Source of the DNA: an uncultured Paracoccaceae bacterium
GTDB taxonomy: Bacteria > Pseudomonadota > Alphaproteobacteria > Rhodobacterales > Rhodobacteraceae
Length of the DNA: 64,000 nucleotides
Direction: 5' to 3'
NCBI GenBank assembly: GCA_934500835.1
Contig: CAKSTR010000004.1
Location: 1-64,000 of the forward strand
The position numbers and the translations under genes are program-made. The notes beneath the pieces are model-generated. The model was not told where the DNA came from and did not search any database. It worked only from the letters and a program-made list of their open reading frames with translations. Shown here piece after piece: positions 1 through 8,742 of this stretch (the first letter of the stretch is position 1; the number at the start of each line of letters is the position of its first letter).

Positions 1-22
1 CCGTGAACCGCGATTGCTTCAT
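1..22 (-). CDS. IS3-family transposase OrfA, first 7 codons (partial)
   Basis: The minus strand reads ATG AAG CAA TCG CGG TTC ACG and then leaves the window, giving MKQSRFT. This matches the helix-turn-helix N-terminus typical of IS3-family OrfA, in which MK-x-SRFT is followed by EEQI. A GGAG-containing ribosome binding site (AAGGAGACGGACC) precedes the ATG. Only seven codons are visible, so the identification is tentative. Confidence 0.5.
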
Positions 23-85
23 GGTCCGTCTCCTTGCATGGACGGACTCTACCAAAATCTGGACGAGGTTCAGGGGCCCAGGTCA
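1..85 (-). mobile_element. IS3-family insertion sequence, left end (partial)
   Basis: On the minus strand an element appears to start at about base 85 with TGACCTGGGCCCCTGAAC, a 5'-TG terminus of the IS3 type. About 60 bases later it reaches an ATG opening the peptide MKQSRFT, the usual first residues of IS3-family OrfA proteins. The rest lies off the left edge. It sits directly after the seventh codon of another transposase gene, so it inserted into that older element. The family call rests on remembered N-terminal sequence only. Confidence 0.55.
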
Positions 86-193
86 TCAGCCAGAATAGAT
101 TGCTCATCAGCAGGGCCTCCTGTGACCTCCTGAATCACCGAACAAGGCCACAATCAATGGGTCCTGACCCTAAAGTTAATGAGTCTGGACCCT
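86..193 (-). mobile_element. IS5-family insertion sequence remnant, left end
   Basis: On the minus strand this begins near base 193 with GGGTCCAGACTCATTAAC and leads to an ATG (105-107) preceded by CACAGGAGGCCC. The ATG opens MSNLFWL, the N-terminus I recall for IS5-family transposases common in Paracoccus and roseobacters. After seven codons the reading is broken by the TGACCT end of the IS3-type element. Its outer end also supplies the stop codon and last 12 residues of the neighbouring thioesterase. The region contains a near repeat, CTGACCCTAA and CTGGACCCTAA, at 164-194. Confidence 0.5.
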
Positions 194-1209
194 AAGCGGG
201 AGGCCGCGCTCACGGGAAGAATCTCGATGCGATCGAAGCGTGAGATGTCGCGCTGCCAGGAGATCGGGCCGCGGTTCATTTTCGTCACAAGAAGATGCAA
301 ATACCATGTCCCGGGCTGCGTGGGTGCCGTCAAACGAACCTGCGTACAGCCGCGCAGAAACCTTCGTTCAGGCAGTGCAATCGCCTGTTGGAAACAGGGC
401 GCTTCATCGTGACTCCAATGCTGAAAAATGCTGCAATCCCGCGGCAGGGCAAAGATCCCTTTGAACTCGGCAAAGAACACCGCGTCTGAGGGCATCTTCC
501 GGGGAAGCGGCCTGACCTGAAAATCACCTGAAAGATGTCTCGCAGCGGGAGGCAGGTCGAGCGACAGTGCCTCGGCGAGGTGATCGGCGAGGAACGGCAG
601 TGCGGTGGGCGAGAAATAACTGCCATGCTTCCCCGGCACCAGGCGGAACCGGGCCAGCGCGAACTGCTGACGCCAGCGCGGCCATGGGTCCTTGCCTTGC
701 AGGAACGGATTGAACTCGAGACTGTCATCGCCAAAGATCAACGTGGCGGGAATGGGCAATGGCAGCAGACAGTCTGATTCCAAGGCGATGAATCCGCGCA
801 CGGCCAACCCAAGCTGCAACAACCGGACCGCCAGCAGGTTGGCAATCAGGGCGCCTTGGCAATTTCCTCCGACACGCAGGGCTTTGCCCCGGAGAAGCGG
901 CAGAAGCATCTCTGCGTAGTAGCCAGCGATCTGAAGGCTTGCCGTCATGTTCAACTGCTCCAACGGCACGATGGCGTTCAGCGACCGCAGGCCAATGAGC
1001 GGTTGATCGGGCCCCAGGGCCGCGGCAAGCAGTTTGAACTCGTGGCTTCCGTTGAAGACCCAGATCAGCGGATCGCGCCCGCCATCCCGGTTCTCCACCC
1101 GAATGATGCCAAGAGGATCCGCCGCGGAGCCGCCCCAGTCGGCGGTGTAGTTCGCCAGCAGTTTCAACCAGCGCGGGGACGGCGCGGCGGGCGCCTCAAC
1201 CGCGATCAC
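154..1209 (-). CDS. Thioesterase-domain protein, 3' end replaced by IS sequence
   Basis: An alpha/beta-hydrolase thioesterase of the type that releases acyl chains from carrier proteins, 351 residues. The nucleophile elbow reads GGNCQG, putting cysteine (C117) where most family members have serine. GDD at 160-162 and H195 (GKHGS) fit the acid and base. After about residue 215 comes a second segment with a TAPTQPGTWYL stretch that resembles a beta-sandwich; I do not recognise it. The start overlaps the ACP stop by 14 bases, so the genes are translationally coupled. The last 12 residues (GSRLINFRVRTH) and the stop are encoded by the IS5-type end, so the native C-terminus is lost and activity is uncertain. 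Confidence 0.7.
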   Translation of the reverse strand: MIAVEAPAAPSPRWLKLLANYTADWGGSAADPLGIIRVENRDGGRDPLIWVFNGSHEFKLLAAALGPDQPLIGLRSLNAIVPLEQLNMTASLQIAGYYAEMLLPLLRGKALRVGGNCQGALIANLLAVRLLQLGLAVRGFIALESDCLLPLPIPATLIFGDDSLEFNPFLQGKDPWPRWRQQFALARFRLVPGKHGSYFSPTALPFLADHLAEALSLDLPPAARHLSGDFQVRPLPRKMPSDAVFFAEFKGIFALPRDCSIFQHWSHDEAPCFQQAIALPERRFLRGCTQVRLTAPTQPGTWYLHLLVTKMNRGPISWQRDISRFDRIEILPVSAASRLGSRLINFRVRTH

Positions 1210-1483
1210 TGTCAGCCCCGCTTGAGAGTGTCAGGACATGCTGGACGATTTCGCCCACGCTGGTGCTGTCGAAGAAGGTGGCGGGATCGAGTGGCGCGCC
1301 GAACCTCGTCTCGATCTCGCTGCAGACACGCGCCGTGTCCATAGAGGACAGCCCGAAGTCCAGCGGATCATCCCCTGCCGAGATGCTCGTGGCGCTATCC
1401 GAAGTATAGAAGGCGATCCGATCGCAAAGGAAGGCCAGGACCTGGTCGGAGTTCGGCACAGGGACATGACGGGTATGCGGCAT
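1196..1483 (-). CDS. Acyl carrier protein (stand-alone)
   Basis: A 95-residue carrier protein. The motif DFGLSSMD holds the expected phosphopantetheine serine (S47), with a helix-III pattern TSVGEIVQHVL after it. I chose the ATG at 1483 because it overlaps the ligase stop as TGATG, which indicates coupled translation; a longer frame to 1573 has no support. It lies between an acyl-AMP ligase and a thioesterase, so it probably accepts the acyl chain activated by the ligase and passes it to the thioesterase or to an enzyme encoded elsewhere. It is distinct from the fatty-acid AcpP at 48.8 kb. Confidence 0.8.
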   Translation of the reverse strand: MPHTRHVPVPNSDQVLAFLCDRIAFYTSDSATSISAGDDPLDFGLSSMDTARVCSEIETRFGAPLDPATFFDSTSVGEIVQHVLTLSSGADSDRG

Positions 1484-3117
1484 CACATCACCGGCATCGC
1501 CAATTCGGCACTCAATCCGCGGAGCTTCTGGCGCTGGATCTTGCCGCTGGTGGTTCGAGGCAGGCTGCGGCACGGCAAGACGCGGACGTCCTGCAAATCC
1601 AGCCCGAATTTGGTGCGGATGCGGCGGCGGATCCGGTCGATTACCTCGGGACCGTCCGAAATGTCCTGGTCACGCTGTTCGATCCACAGTGCCACCCGGT
1701 CCAATGCGCCCCCACCGGGGATGAAGACGGCTGCGGCCAGAGGGTTCAGTCTCGGGTCTGTCTCTGCCGCGTGCCACTCGATCTCGGCCGCGGAAAAATT
1801 GCTTCCATTGCCGATGATCATGTCCTTCAGCCGCCCAGTCACATAAAGCCTCTGCGCGGAGATCGCGCCCAGATCGCCACTGCGAAGCCAGACCCGCCCC
1901 TCGGCCGGATGGCCGAAACTTTCCGCGGAACCTTCGGGATCGGCCAGATAGCCGTTTTGCACGAAGGCGCCGGAGATCCAGATCTCTCCCTGATGGCCCT
2001 CGGGCATCTTTTCAAGGCTTTCCGGATCGGTGATGCGCAGGCAATCCAACTCGTGCGGGGCAAGAGCGATCGGTTCAAACATCCGGGCCTCGGGCGGCAT
2101 GGCCTCGGGCGGCAGGTCCACGTCCAGGGGCACGCTTCCTGCGGCGAAGACCGTGCATTCGGCCATGCCGTAGCCATGGAAGAAGGCATCGCGGGACAGG
2201 CCGTATGCAGCGAAACGATCATGGAAGGCCGCGAAAAGCCCTCTGGGCACCGGCTCAGCGCCGCAATAGGCCACCCGCCAGCTGGACAGATCAGCACCCA
2301 GTAGATCAGCCGGGTCGGAGCGCGAGATACACTCCTTGAAGGCGAAGGGCGGTCCGCCGGCAACCTCAGCGCGACAGGCCGAGATCGCCCGCAGCCAGGA
2401 AGCGGGATCGCGGATCATCTCGAACGCATCCATCAGGCAGGTCTGCGCGCCGTTCCACAACGGCACCACAAGGCCGACGATCAGCCCAAGGTCATGATAA
2501 TGCGGTGCCCAATTCAGCGAGACATTGCCCGGGGCAAGGGAAAAGGCCCTGGAGACCATCTCCATGTTGTCGAGCAACGGTGCCACGTCCAGGGCAATGG
2601 CGCGCGGCAGGCGCGAGGTGCCGGAGGTGAACTGGATGATCGGAACGCTGCTGCTGTGAAACGGTGCCCGCGCAGGCACCGTGCGGTCGGGCTGCGGCCG
2701 GGCGTCATCCAGAGCCAGCAGGGGAACCTGGCGATCCGGCCCGAGGATCTCTTCCAGAAGGGGGATCTGTGCCCGAAGACACAGGATCGCATTGGGTCTG
2801 CAGAGCTCGATCATATGGGCAAGACGCCCGTCCCGGTCTCCGCGTCGCGGAGCCGCTACAGCAATCATGGTCGCGCCGGAGAGGATCCCCGCGAGAAACG
2901 GAAAGACGAACTCCTCGCCGAAGCGGATGACGCTCAACAAGACATGCGGACCAGGCCCCAGCGCCGCTTCCAGGCGCTGCTGCGTGTCCTGAGCGGCGTT
3001 CAGGACCTGATGCCCGGAATAGCGGCGTTGATTCAGAGCGCGATCGAAGAAGACCAGCGCGTTCGGGGCATCCTGCTCCAGCCGTGCCCGGATCCGCGCT
3101 GCAAGGTCGGTCGTCAT
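1483..3117 (-). CDS. Fatty acyl-AMP ligase (AMP-dependent synthetase family)
   Basis: An ANL-superfamily adenylating enzyme of 544 residues. The AMP-binding loop reads IIQFTSGTSRLPRAIAL, a form closer to fatty acyl-AMP ligases than to acyl-CoA synthetases. HGYGMAEC marks the adenine site, RSGDLG and VTGRLKDMI the hinge, and TSGKIQRQKL the C-terminal catalytic lysine. It would activate a fatty acid with ATP and load it on the adjacent ACP. The ATG at 3117 gives a normal family N-terminus; an upstream ATG at 3219 would add 34 residues of unlikely sequence. Neither has a strong ribosome binding site. First gene of the ligase-ACP-thioesterase operon. Confidence 0.75.
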   Translation of the reverse strand: MTTDLAARIRARLEQDAPNALVFFDRALNQRRYSGHQVLNAAQDTQQRLEAALGPGPHVLLSVIRFGEEFVFPFLAGILSGATMIAVAAPRRGDRDGRLAHMIELCRPNAILCLRAQIPLLEEILGPDRQVPLLALDDARPQPDRTVPARAPFHSSSVPIIQFTSGTSRLPRAIALDVAPLLDNMEMVSRAFSLAPGNVSLNWAPHYHDLGLIVGLVVPLWNGAQTCLMDAFEMIRDPASWLRAISACRAEVAGGPPFAFKECISRSDPADLLGADLSSWRVAYCGAEPVPRGLFAAFHDRFAAYGLSRDAFFHGYGMAECTVFAAGSVPLDVDLPPEAMPPEARMFEPIALAPHELDCLRITDPESLEKMPEGHQGEIWISGAFVQNGYLADPEGSAESFGHPAEGRVWLRSGDLGAISAQRLYVTGRLKDMIIGNGSNFSAAEIEWHAAETDPRLNPLAAAVFIPGGGALDRVALWIEQRDQDISDGPEVIDRIRRRIRTKFGLDLQDVRVLPCRSLPRTTSGKIQRQKLRGLSAELAMPVM

Positions 3118-3584
3118 AAGGTCAGTCCCGCGTTGAGCAATTGAGGAGTCAGGTCCGCCCTCAAGAGGCAGGAACCCTGCGATCTGACGGCGACGGGTGA
3201 AATATGTGGCGAGGCTCATCGCATAGGCGCGACAATCGCGGCAATCCAGATTGGGTGAACAGCATTTCCCCTGATTCCGGGACAGGTCGGCATTGTAGTG
3301 GACATGTCTAACCGATGCTCCTGCCGGCAGCGACCTACCAAGTTCAACCGAAGATCGCCCTCAACTACCGCACCCCTTTGACGGTGTGGACCTGCACCGG
3401 CTCTGTTCCGGTCGGATGCTGATGTTGGACGGCCCCCTGAGCGCCGGGTTGTTGGCTGGTCCGTTGCAGGGCTGCGGGCCGGGACGTCGATCAGCTCATG
3501 CGCCCCGGCTATCGTCCTGGGATCACGACATGCCTCCGCTCACGCGATTTGCGCGACATCGCCCCGCCACACCCCGCCCCCAGA
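3118..3584. other. Intergenic region between acyl-AMP ligase and nrdJ
   Basis: About 470 bases with no convincing gene on either strand. It must hold the promoter of the ligase operon (minus strand) and the nrdJ transcription end. I see no clear rho-independent hairpin. Short overlapping reading frames here have poor coding character. Confidence 0.6.
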
Positions 3585-6500
3585 TCAGCTGCAACCCGTC
3601 GTGCCGCCGCAGGTGTTGCACTTCAGGCAGGTGCCGTTGCGCACCAGCGTGTAGTTGCCGCATTCGCCGCAACTGTCGCCGGTGTAGCCTTGCATCTTGG
3701 CCTTGGTGCGCGCGTCCACGTTGGCAGAGCCCATGGCGAAGGCCGAGGTGGTTTCGGCCAGGCCACCGGCCCGGATTTCCGGCACCAGCATGTTCAGCGT
3801 GGCGACCGGATCGGTCCCGGTGGCGAAGGCCGTTGCCCCTGCCCCGCCCTGCAGCACGACCAGTTCCTGCGGCAGCCGCTTGCGCAGGTAGCCCGAGGAG
3901 GAGATCGACTTCAGAAGCTCGACCGATTTCGACGCCGTGGCCTCGGACACTTCGGCAATGTTGCGCTTGCCCTCGTCATCGCCGCGGCCAAGGTCGTCAA
4001 AGCTGGTGCCTTTGGGGGCCACATGCGCCAGATCGGTGCGGTCAAGATAGCTGATCGCCAGTTCGCGGAAGATGTAGTCAAGGATCGAGGTCGCGTTCTT
4101 GATGCTGTCGTTGCCCTGCACCATGCCTGCCGGCTCGAACCGGGTGAAGGTGAAGGCCTCGACGAATTCCTCCAGCGGGACGCCGTATTGCAGGCCCACG
4201 GACACCGCGATGGCGAAATTGTTCATCATCGCGCGGAAGCCCGCACCTTCCTTGTGCATGTCGATGAAGATCTCGCCCAGCGAGCCGTCACCATACTCCC
4301 CGGTCCGGAGATAGACCTTGTGGCCGCCGATGATCGCCTTCTGGGTATAGCCCTTGCGGCGTTCGGGCAGTTTCTCGCGGTGCGAGCGGACGATCTCCTT
4401 GACGATCACCTTCTCGACGATCTTCTCGGCAATGACCTGGGCCTTTTCCATCACGGTGCCGGAGGCCATGATCTCTTCGGCTTCCTCGTCATCCTCGATC
4501 AGCGCGGCCGCCAGCGGCTGGCTGAGTTTCGATCCGTCGCGGTAAAGCGCATTGGCCTTGATCCCCAGCGAATGCGACAGCTCATATGCGGCAAGCGTTT
4601 CCTCGATCGTGGCCGAGTTCGGCATGTTGATCGTCTTGGAAATCGCGCCCGAGATGAACGACTGCGCCGCCGCCATCATGTGGATATGGCTTTCCACGGA
4701 CAGGAACCGCTTGCCGGTCTTGCCGCAGGGGTTGGCGCAGTCGAACACTGCCAGATGCTGCGGCTTCAGGAAGGGGGCGCCTTCCAGGGTCATGGTGCCG
4801 CAGACATGGTCGTTGGCAGCGTCGATCTGTGCCTTGGTGAACCCAAGGTGGCGCAGAAGGTCGAAGGTCGGGTCGTTCAGCTTCTCTTCCGGGATGCCAA
4901 GGGTGCCCTTGCAGAAATCGGCGCCAAGGGTCCATTGGTTGAAGACAAAGCGAATGTCGAAGGCGGTCGGCAGGGCCGCCTCGACCTTCTCGATCTCGCG
5001 CGGGCCGAAGCCATGGCCGATCAGCGCGGTATGGTTGACCGAGGGCGCCTGCGCGAGAGAGCCGTGACCGACCGCATGGGCAACCATCTCGGCGATCTGG
5101 TGGCTGGGATAGCCAAGGGTTTCCAAGGCGGCAGGAACCGACTGGTTGATGATCTTGAAATAGCCGCCGCCGGCCAGTTTCTTGAACTTCACCAGCGCGA
5201 AGTCCGGCTCGATCCCGGTGGTGTCGCAATCCATCACCAGACCGATGGTGCCGGTGGGGGCGATCACGGTGGTCTGGGCGTTGCGGAAGCCGTGGACCTC
5301 GCCCAGGGACAGCGCCTCGTCCCAGGCGGATTTCGCAAGCGAGACAAGGGCCTGGTCGGGGCAGTTCGCCTGATCCAGCGCGACCGGATTGACGTTCAGC
5401 GCCTCATATCCGGTGGTCTTGCCCCAGGCGGCGGCCCGATGGTTGCGGATCACCCGAAGCATGTGGTCACGGTTGCGGGCATAGCCCGAGAACGGCCCCA
5501 GTTCCTTGGCCATCTCGGCCGAAGTGGCATAGGTGATGCCCGTCATCAGCGCGGTCAGCGCACCGCACAGCGCACGGCCTTCCACCGAGTCGTAGCCCAG
5601 GCCCATGTTCATCAGCAGACCGCCGATATTGGCATAGCCCAGGCCAAGGGTGCGGAAGTCATAGCTGAGTTGCGCGATTTCTTTCGACGGGAATTGCGCC
5701 ATCATCACCGAGACTTCCAGCGTCACCGTCCAGAGGCGTGTGGCGTGAACATACGCCTCCGCATCGAAGCGACCGTCCTTGTAGAAGGTCAGCAGGTTCA
5801 TCGACGCCAGATTGCAGGCGGTGTCGTCCAGGAACATGTATTCCGAGCACGGGTTGGAGCCGCGGATCGGCCCGTCTTCCGGGCAGGTGTGCCAGGCGTT
5901 GACGGTATCGTGGAACTGGATGCCCGGATCGGCGCAGGCCCAGGCGGCGTGGCCGATCTGGTCCCAAAACTCGCGCGCGGAAACCGTCTTGGCAATCTTG
6001 CCATCGGTGCGGCGGACCAGTTCCCACGGCTTGTCATCGCGCACCGCCTTCAGGAAAGCATCGGTGACGCGGACCGAGTTGTTCGAATTCTGGCCCGAGA
6101 CGGTGATATAGGCCTCGGAATCCCAATCGGTGTCGTAGGTGGGGAATTCGATGCTGTCGAAGCCCTGACGCGCGTATTGCAGCACGCGGTTGGTGTAGGT
6201 GTCGGGGATCATGGCCTTTTTCGCGGCCCTGATCGCGGATTTCAGCGCGGGATTCTTCGCCGGATCGACGGAATCCTCGGACGAGCCGTCCCAGGCGCGA
6301 ATGGCCGAGAAGATGTCGTTCAGACGCGCCTGATGCATCTTGGAACCGGCCACCAAGGAGGCCACCTTCTGTTCCTCGATGACCTTCCAGTTGATGAAGG
6401 ATTCAATATCGGGGTGATCCATGTCGCAGATCACCATCTTGGCCGCCCGCCGCGTGGTGCCGCCCGACTTGATCGCCCCTGCCGCACGGTCGCCGATCTT

Positions 6501-7274
6501 CAGGAACCCCATCAGCCCCGAGGATTTGCCGCCGCCCGACAGCCGCTCGCCTTCGCCGCGCAGCGAGGAGAAGTTGGTGCCGGTGCCCGAGCCGTATTTG
6601 AAGAGCCGTGCCTCGCGGACCCAGAGGTCCATGATGCCGCCTTCGTTCACCAGATCGTCCGAAACCGACTGGATGAAGCAGGCATGCGGCTGCGGGTGTT
6701 CATAGGCGCTGGTCGATTGGGTCAGCTTGCCGGTCTTGTGGTCAACGTAGAAATGCCCCTGCCCCGGACCGTCGATGCCGTAGGCCCAATGCAGCCCGGT
6801 GTTGAACCACTGCGGGCTGTTCGGCGCCGCCATCTGGCGGGCCAGCATGAAGCGCATCTCGTCGAAATAGGCGCTGGCGTCGGCTTCGGTGGTGAAATAG
6901 CCGCCCTTCCAGCCCCAATAGGCCCAGGCCCCGGCCAGACGGTCGAAAACCTCCTTGGCGCTGGTTTCGCCCACATAGCGTTGATCGGCGGGCAGCTTGG
7001 CCAGCGCATCCTCATCAGGGACCGAGCGCCACAGGAACTCGGGCACGCCCTTTTCCTTCACGCGCTTCAGGACCGCAGGAACGCCCGCCTTGCGGAAATA
7101 CTTCTGCGCCAGCACGTCCGAGGCGACCTGGCTCCAGCCTTCGGGGATCTCGACCGCCTCGTTGCGGAAGACGATCTTGCCGTCGGGGTTGCGGATTTCC
7201 GAGGTGGTGACGGAGAAGGCCATTGCGCCATAGGCCCCGGTGGCCTCGGCGGTAAACTTGCGCTCGATCTTCAT
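3585..7274 (-). CDS. nrdJ: Adenosylcobalamin-dependent (class II) ribonucleotide reductase
   Basis: Reduces ribonucleotides to deoxyribonucleotides using a B12-derived radical, without oxygen dependence. 1229 residues, the long NrdJ form. Visible motifs include [10 protein letters not shown] with the first active-site cysteine, [25 protein letters not shown] with the radical cysteine, and [20 protein letters not shown] in the barrel. A C-terminal domain ([18 protein letters not shown]) is followed by a tail of three CxxC pairs ([21 protein letters not shown]) that regenerates the active-site disulfide. No NrdA/B or NrdR gene is next to it. The upstream gap holds an NrdR-like operator, so it is probably repressed by NrdR. 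Confidence 0.95.
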   Translation of the reverse strand: MKIERKFTAEATGAYGAMAFSVTTSEIRNPDGKIVFRNEAVEIPEGWSQVASDVLAQKYFRKAGVPAVLKRVKEKGVPEFLWRSVPDEDALAKLPADQRYVGETSAKEVFDRLAGAWAYWGWKGGYFTTEADASAYFDEMRFMLARQMAAPNSPQWFNTGLHWAYGIDGPGQGHFYVDHKTGKLTQSTSAYEHPQPHACFIQSVSDDLVNEGGIMDLWVREARLFKYGSGTGTNFSSLRGEGERLSGGGKSSGLMGFLKIGDRAAGAIKSGGTTRRAAKMVICDMDHPDIESFINWKVIEEQKVASLVAGSKMHQARLNDIFSAIRAWDGSSEDSVDPAKNPALKSAIRAAKKAMIPDTYTNRVLQYARQGFDSIEFPTYDTDWDSEAYITVSGQNSNNSVRVTDAFLKAVRDDKPWELVRRTDGKIAKTVSAREFWDQIGHAAWACADPGIQFHDTVNAWHTCPEDGPIRGSNPCSEYMFLDDTACNLASMNLLTFYKDGRFDAEAYVHATRLWTVTLEVSVMMAQFPSKEIAQLSYDFRTLGLGYANIGGLLMNMGLGYDSVEGRALCGALTALMTGITYATSAEMAKELGPFSGYARNRDHMLRVIRNHRAAAWGKTTGYEALNVNPVALDQANCPDQALVSLAKSAWDEALSLGEVHGFRNAQTTVIAPTGTIGLVMDCDTTGIEPDFALVKFKKLAGGGYFKIINQSVPAALETLGYPSHQIAEMVAHAVGHGSLAQAPSVNHTALIGHGFGPREIEKVEAALPTAFDIRFVFNQWTLGADFCKGTLGIPEEKLNDPTFDLLRHLGFTKAQIDAANDHVCGTMTLEGAPFLKPQHLAVFDCANPCGKTGKRFLSVESHIHMMAAAQSFISGAISKTINMPNSATIEETLAAYELSHSLGIKANALYRDGSKLSQPLAAALIEDDEEAEEIMASGTVMEKAQVIAEKIVEKVIVKEIVRSHREKLPERRKGYTQKAIIGGHKVYLRTGEYGDGSLGEIFIDMHKEGAGFRAMMNNFAIAVSVGLQYGVPLEEFVEAFTFTRFEPAGMVQGNDSIKNATSILDYIFRELAISYLDRTDLAHVAPKGTSFDDLGRGDDEGKRNIAEVSEATASKSVELLKSISSSGYLRKRLPQELVVLQGGAGATAFATGTDPVATLNMLVPEIRAGGLAETTSAFAMGSANVDARTKAKMQGYTGDSCGECGNYTLVRNGTCLKCNTCGGTTGCS

Positions 7275-7734
7275 GTGCCCCTGATCCTTGCTTGGCCGGG
7301 TATTCCGGCATCACTGTCCCGCGCGACCGGTCGCGACGGCAAACAGAACCCAGACCCCGTCCGGCACTGCCGACAGGGCGGAGGCGCCGTTACCCCGGCC
7401 GCCTTCTGGTCTGGATCACTGCTCCCGTCCGATACCACTATATGTTGTGGCTACCCGAACCGCCCAGCCAACCTGAAGTATGTAACAGGGCGGATCAACC
7501 TCTTTATTTGCACCCTCATCCTAATTTTGCGCTTGACGATGAGGGCATCCTTTCACGCGCCCTTCACACCGCTGTCATCGAAAGACCGGGCGTCTTGTGG
7601 ATCGGGCTGTGGACAAGAGTTGGAGTGATGTCTCAACTCGCCGCCTTTTGCTAGGCAAGCGGGCGGATTGCGGTGGATGGCTCAGAAACCGGATCACCCG
7701 GTGGACAAACGACCCGCAGGGCCGGCACCGATTC
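7275..7734. other. nrdJ upstream control region
   Basis: A 460-base gap without a credible gene. It carries an NrdR-box-like palindrome (7435-7450), an 8-bp inverted repeat CCCTCATC / GATGAGGG with a 17-base spacer (7513-7545), and two DnaA-box-like words TGTGGATCG and TGTGGACAA (7596-7616). I see no cobalamin riboswitch core. Confidence 0.6.
7435..7450 (-). promoter_or_regulatory. NrdR-box-like operator of nrdJ
   Basis: CCACTATATGTTGTGG closely fits the NrdR consensus ACACWATATATWGTGT and is nearly palindromic. On the minus strand it contains TATAGT, a good -10 element, so a bound repressor would block the nrdJ promoter. NrdR sites usually come in pairs about three helical turns apart. I could not find a confident second box; 7470-7485 is at best a degenerate match. 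Confidence 0.65.
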
Positions 7735-8628
7735 TCAGACCTTCACGACCCGCCCGGCCGAGCGGTTGATCAGCACGATCCCGATGGCCACCAGAACCCC
7801 CGGCCCGAGAATCGCCGGCGAGAGCTTTTCGTCGAAGATCGCGGCCCCAAGCAGGATCGCCAGCACAGGCGTCAGGAAGGAGAAGGCCGCAACGGTGGAC
7901 GAAGGATAGACCGACATCAGCCAGAGCCAGGCGATGAAACCGCCCGCCACCACGATCGAGGCCTGGAACAGCACCAGCCACAGGTGCACGGGTTGAAAGT
8001 CGCGGATCAGCGGGCCGAACAGGGGCGAGAGCAGCAACAGGATCGGGGCCGAGACCAGCACCATCCAGAACAGCTGCATCTCGGGCCCTTCGGCACGCAT
8101 CACCGGGCGACGGGCGATGAAGGCGGTGCCGGCCCAGCCAAGGGCTGCGCCAAGCGCGCAAAGGTCGCCCCAGATGCTGCCCTGCCCGCCCTTGGCCCCG
8201 CCAAGGATGGCCCATGCGGTGCCGGCAAAGGCCAGCACAAGACCAAGCGCCTTCATCGGCGTGATGCGATCCCCCAGACCGAAATGCGCCATAAGCGCGA
8301 ACCACAACGGCATGGAATACATCAGCACCGAGGCGCGGCCGACCGTGGTCAGGTCAAGCGCCACGAACAGGAACAGGAATTCGGCCGCGAAGACTATGCC
8401 GATGGCCAGACCGGGCAGCACGGAGGCCCGGTTCAGCCGCGGCGGCCGGCCGCGCCAGACCAGCCAGCCCCAGACGAACAGGATCGCCAGAAGCGAGCGC
8501 AGGCCGGCAAAGAACACCGGCTGCAGCCCCGCATTGACCACCTTGATGGTGATCTGGTTCAGCGCGAGCAGAAGCTGTATCCCCAGAAGCATCGCCAGAC
8601 CCGCGCCGTCCAGCCTGTCCTTGCGCAT
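7735..8628 (-). CDS. DMT-family (EamA) transporter
   Basis: An inner-membrane drug/metabolite exporter of 297 residues with two EamA repeats and about ten hydrophobic helices. N-terminal repeat: GLAMLLGIQLLLALNQ onwards. Second repeat starts near GSIWGDLCALGAALGW and ends with the family signature FLTPVLAILLGAAIFDE. The ATG at 8628 gives the normal short cytoplasmic N-terminus; the open frame continues upstream only by chance, across two opposite-strand genes. Divergent from the TerB-like gene. The substrate cannot be predicted. Confidence 0.85.
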   Translation of the reverse strand: MRKDRLDGAGLAMLLGIQLLLALNQITIKVVNAGLQPVFFAGLRSLLAILFVWGWLVWRGRPPRLNRASVLPGLAIGIVFAAEFLFLFVALDLTTVGRASVLMYSMPLWFALMAHFGLGDRITPMKALGLVLAFAGTAWAILGGAKGGQGSIWGDLCALGAALGWAGTAFIARRPVMRAEGPEMQLFWMVLVSAPILLLLSPLFGPLIRDFQPVHLWLVLFQASIVVAGGFIAWLWLMSVYPSSTVAAFSFLTPVLAILLGAAIFDEKLSPAILGPGVLVAIGIVLINRSAGRVVKV

Positions 8629-8742
8629 GATCTGACGTATCCTTCCGGGATTTCCCCCTGCCTGTGATGGTCTTTTGCATTGACCGCGCCCCCGACGCAA
8701 GCAAGGCTGCGGTCCTGTCCTGTGCCGGCGAAGGAGAATGCC

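Noticed and set aside
3498..7628. Very long plus-strand open frame (1376 codons) opposite nrdJ
   Set aside because: Its translation is low-complexity His/Arg/Gly/Ala sequence with no motif, and nrdJ on the other strand is unmistakable. It results from G/C-rich third positions.
7275..7734. Cobalamin riboswitch in front of the B12-dependent reductase
   Set aside because: I looked for the conserved B12-box and paired elements and did not see them; the visible signals are an NrdR-like box and DnaA-like words.
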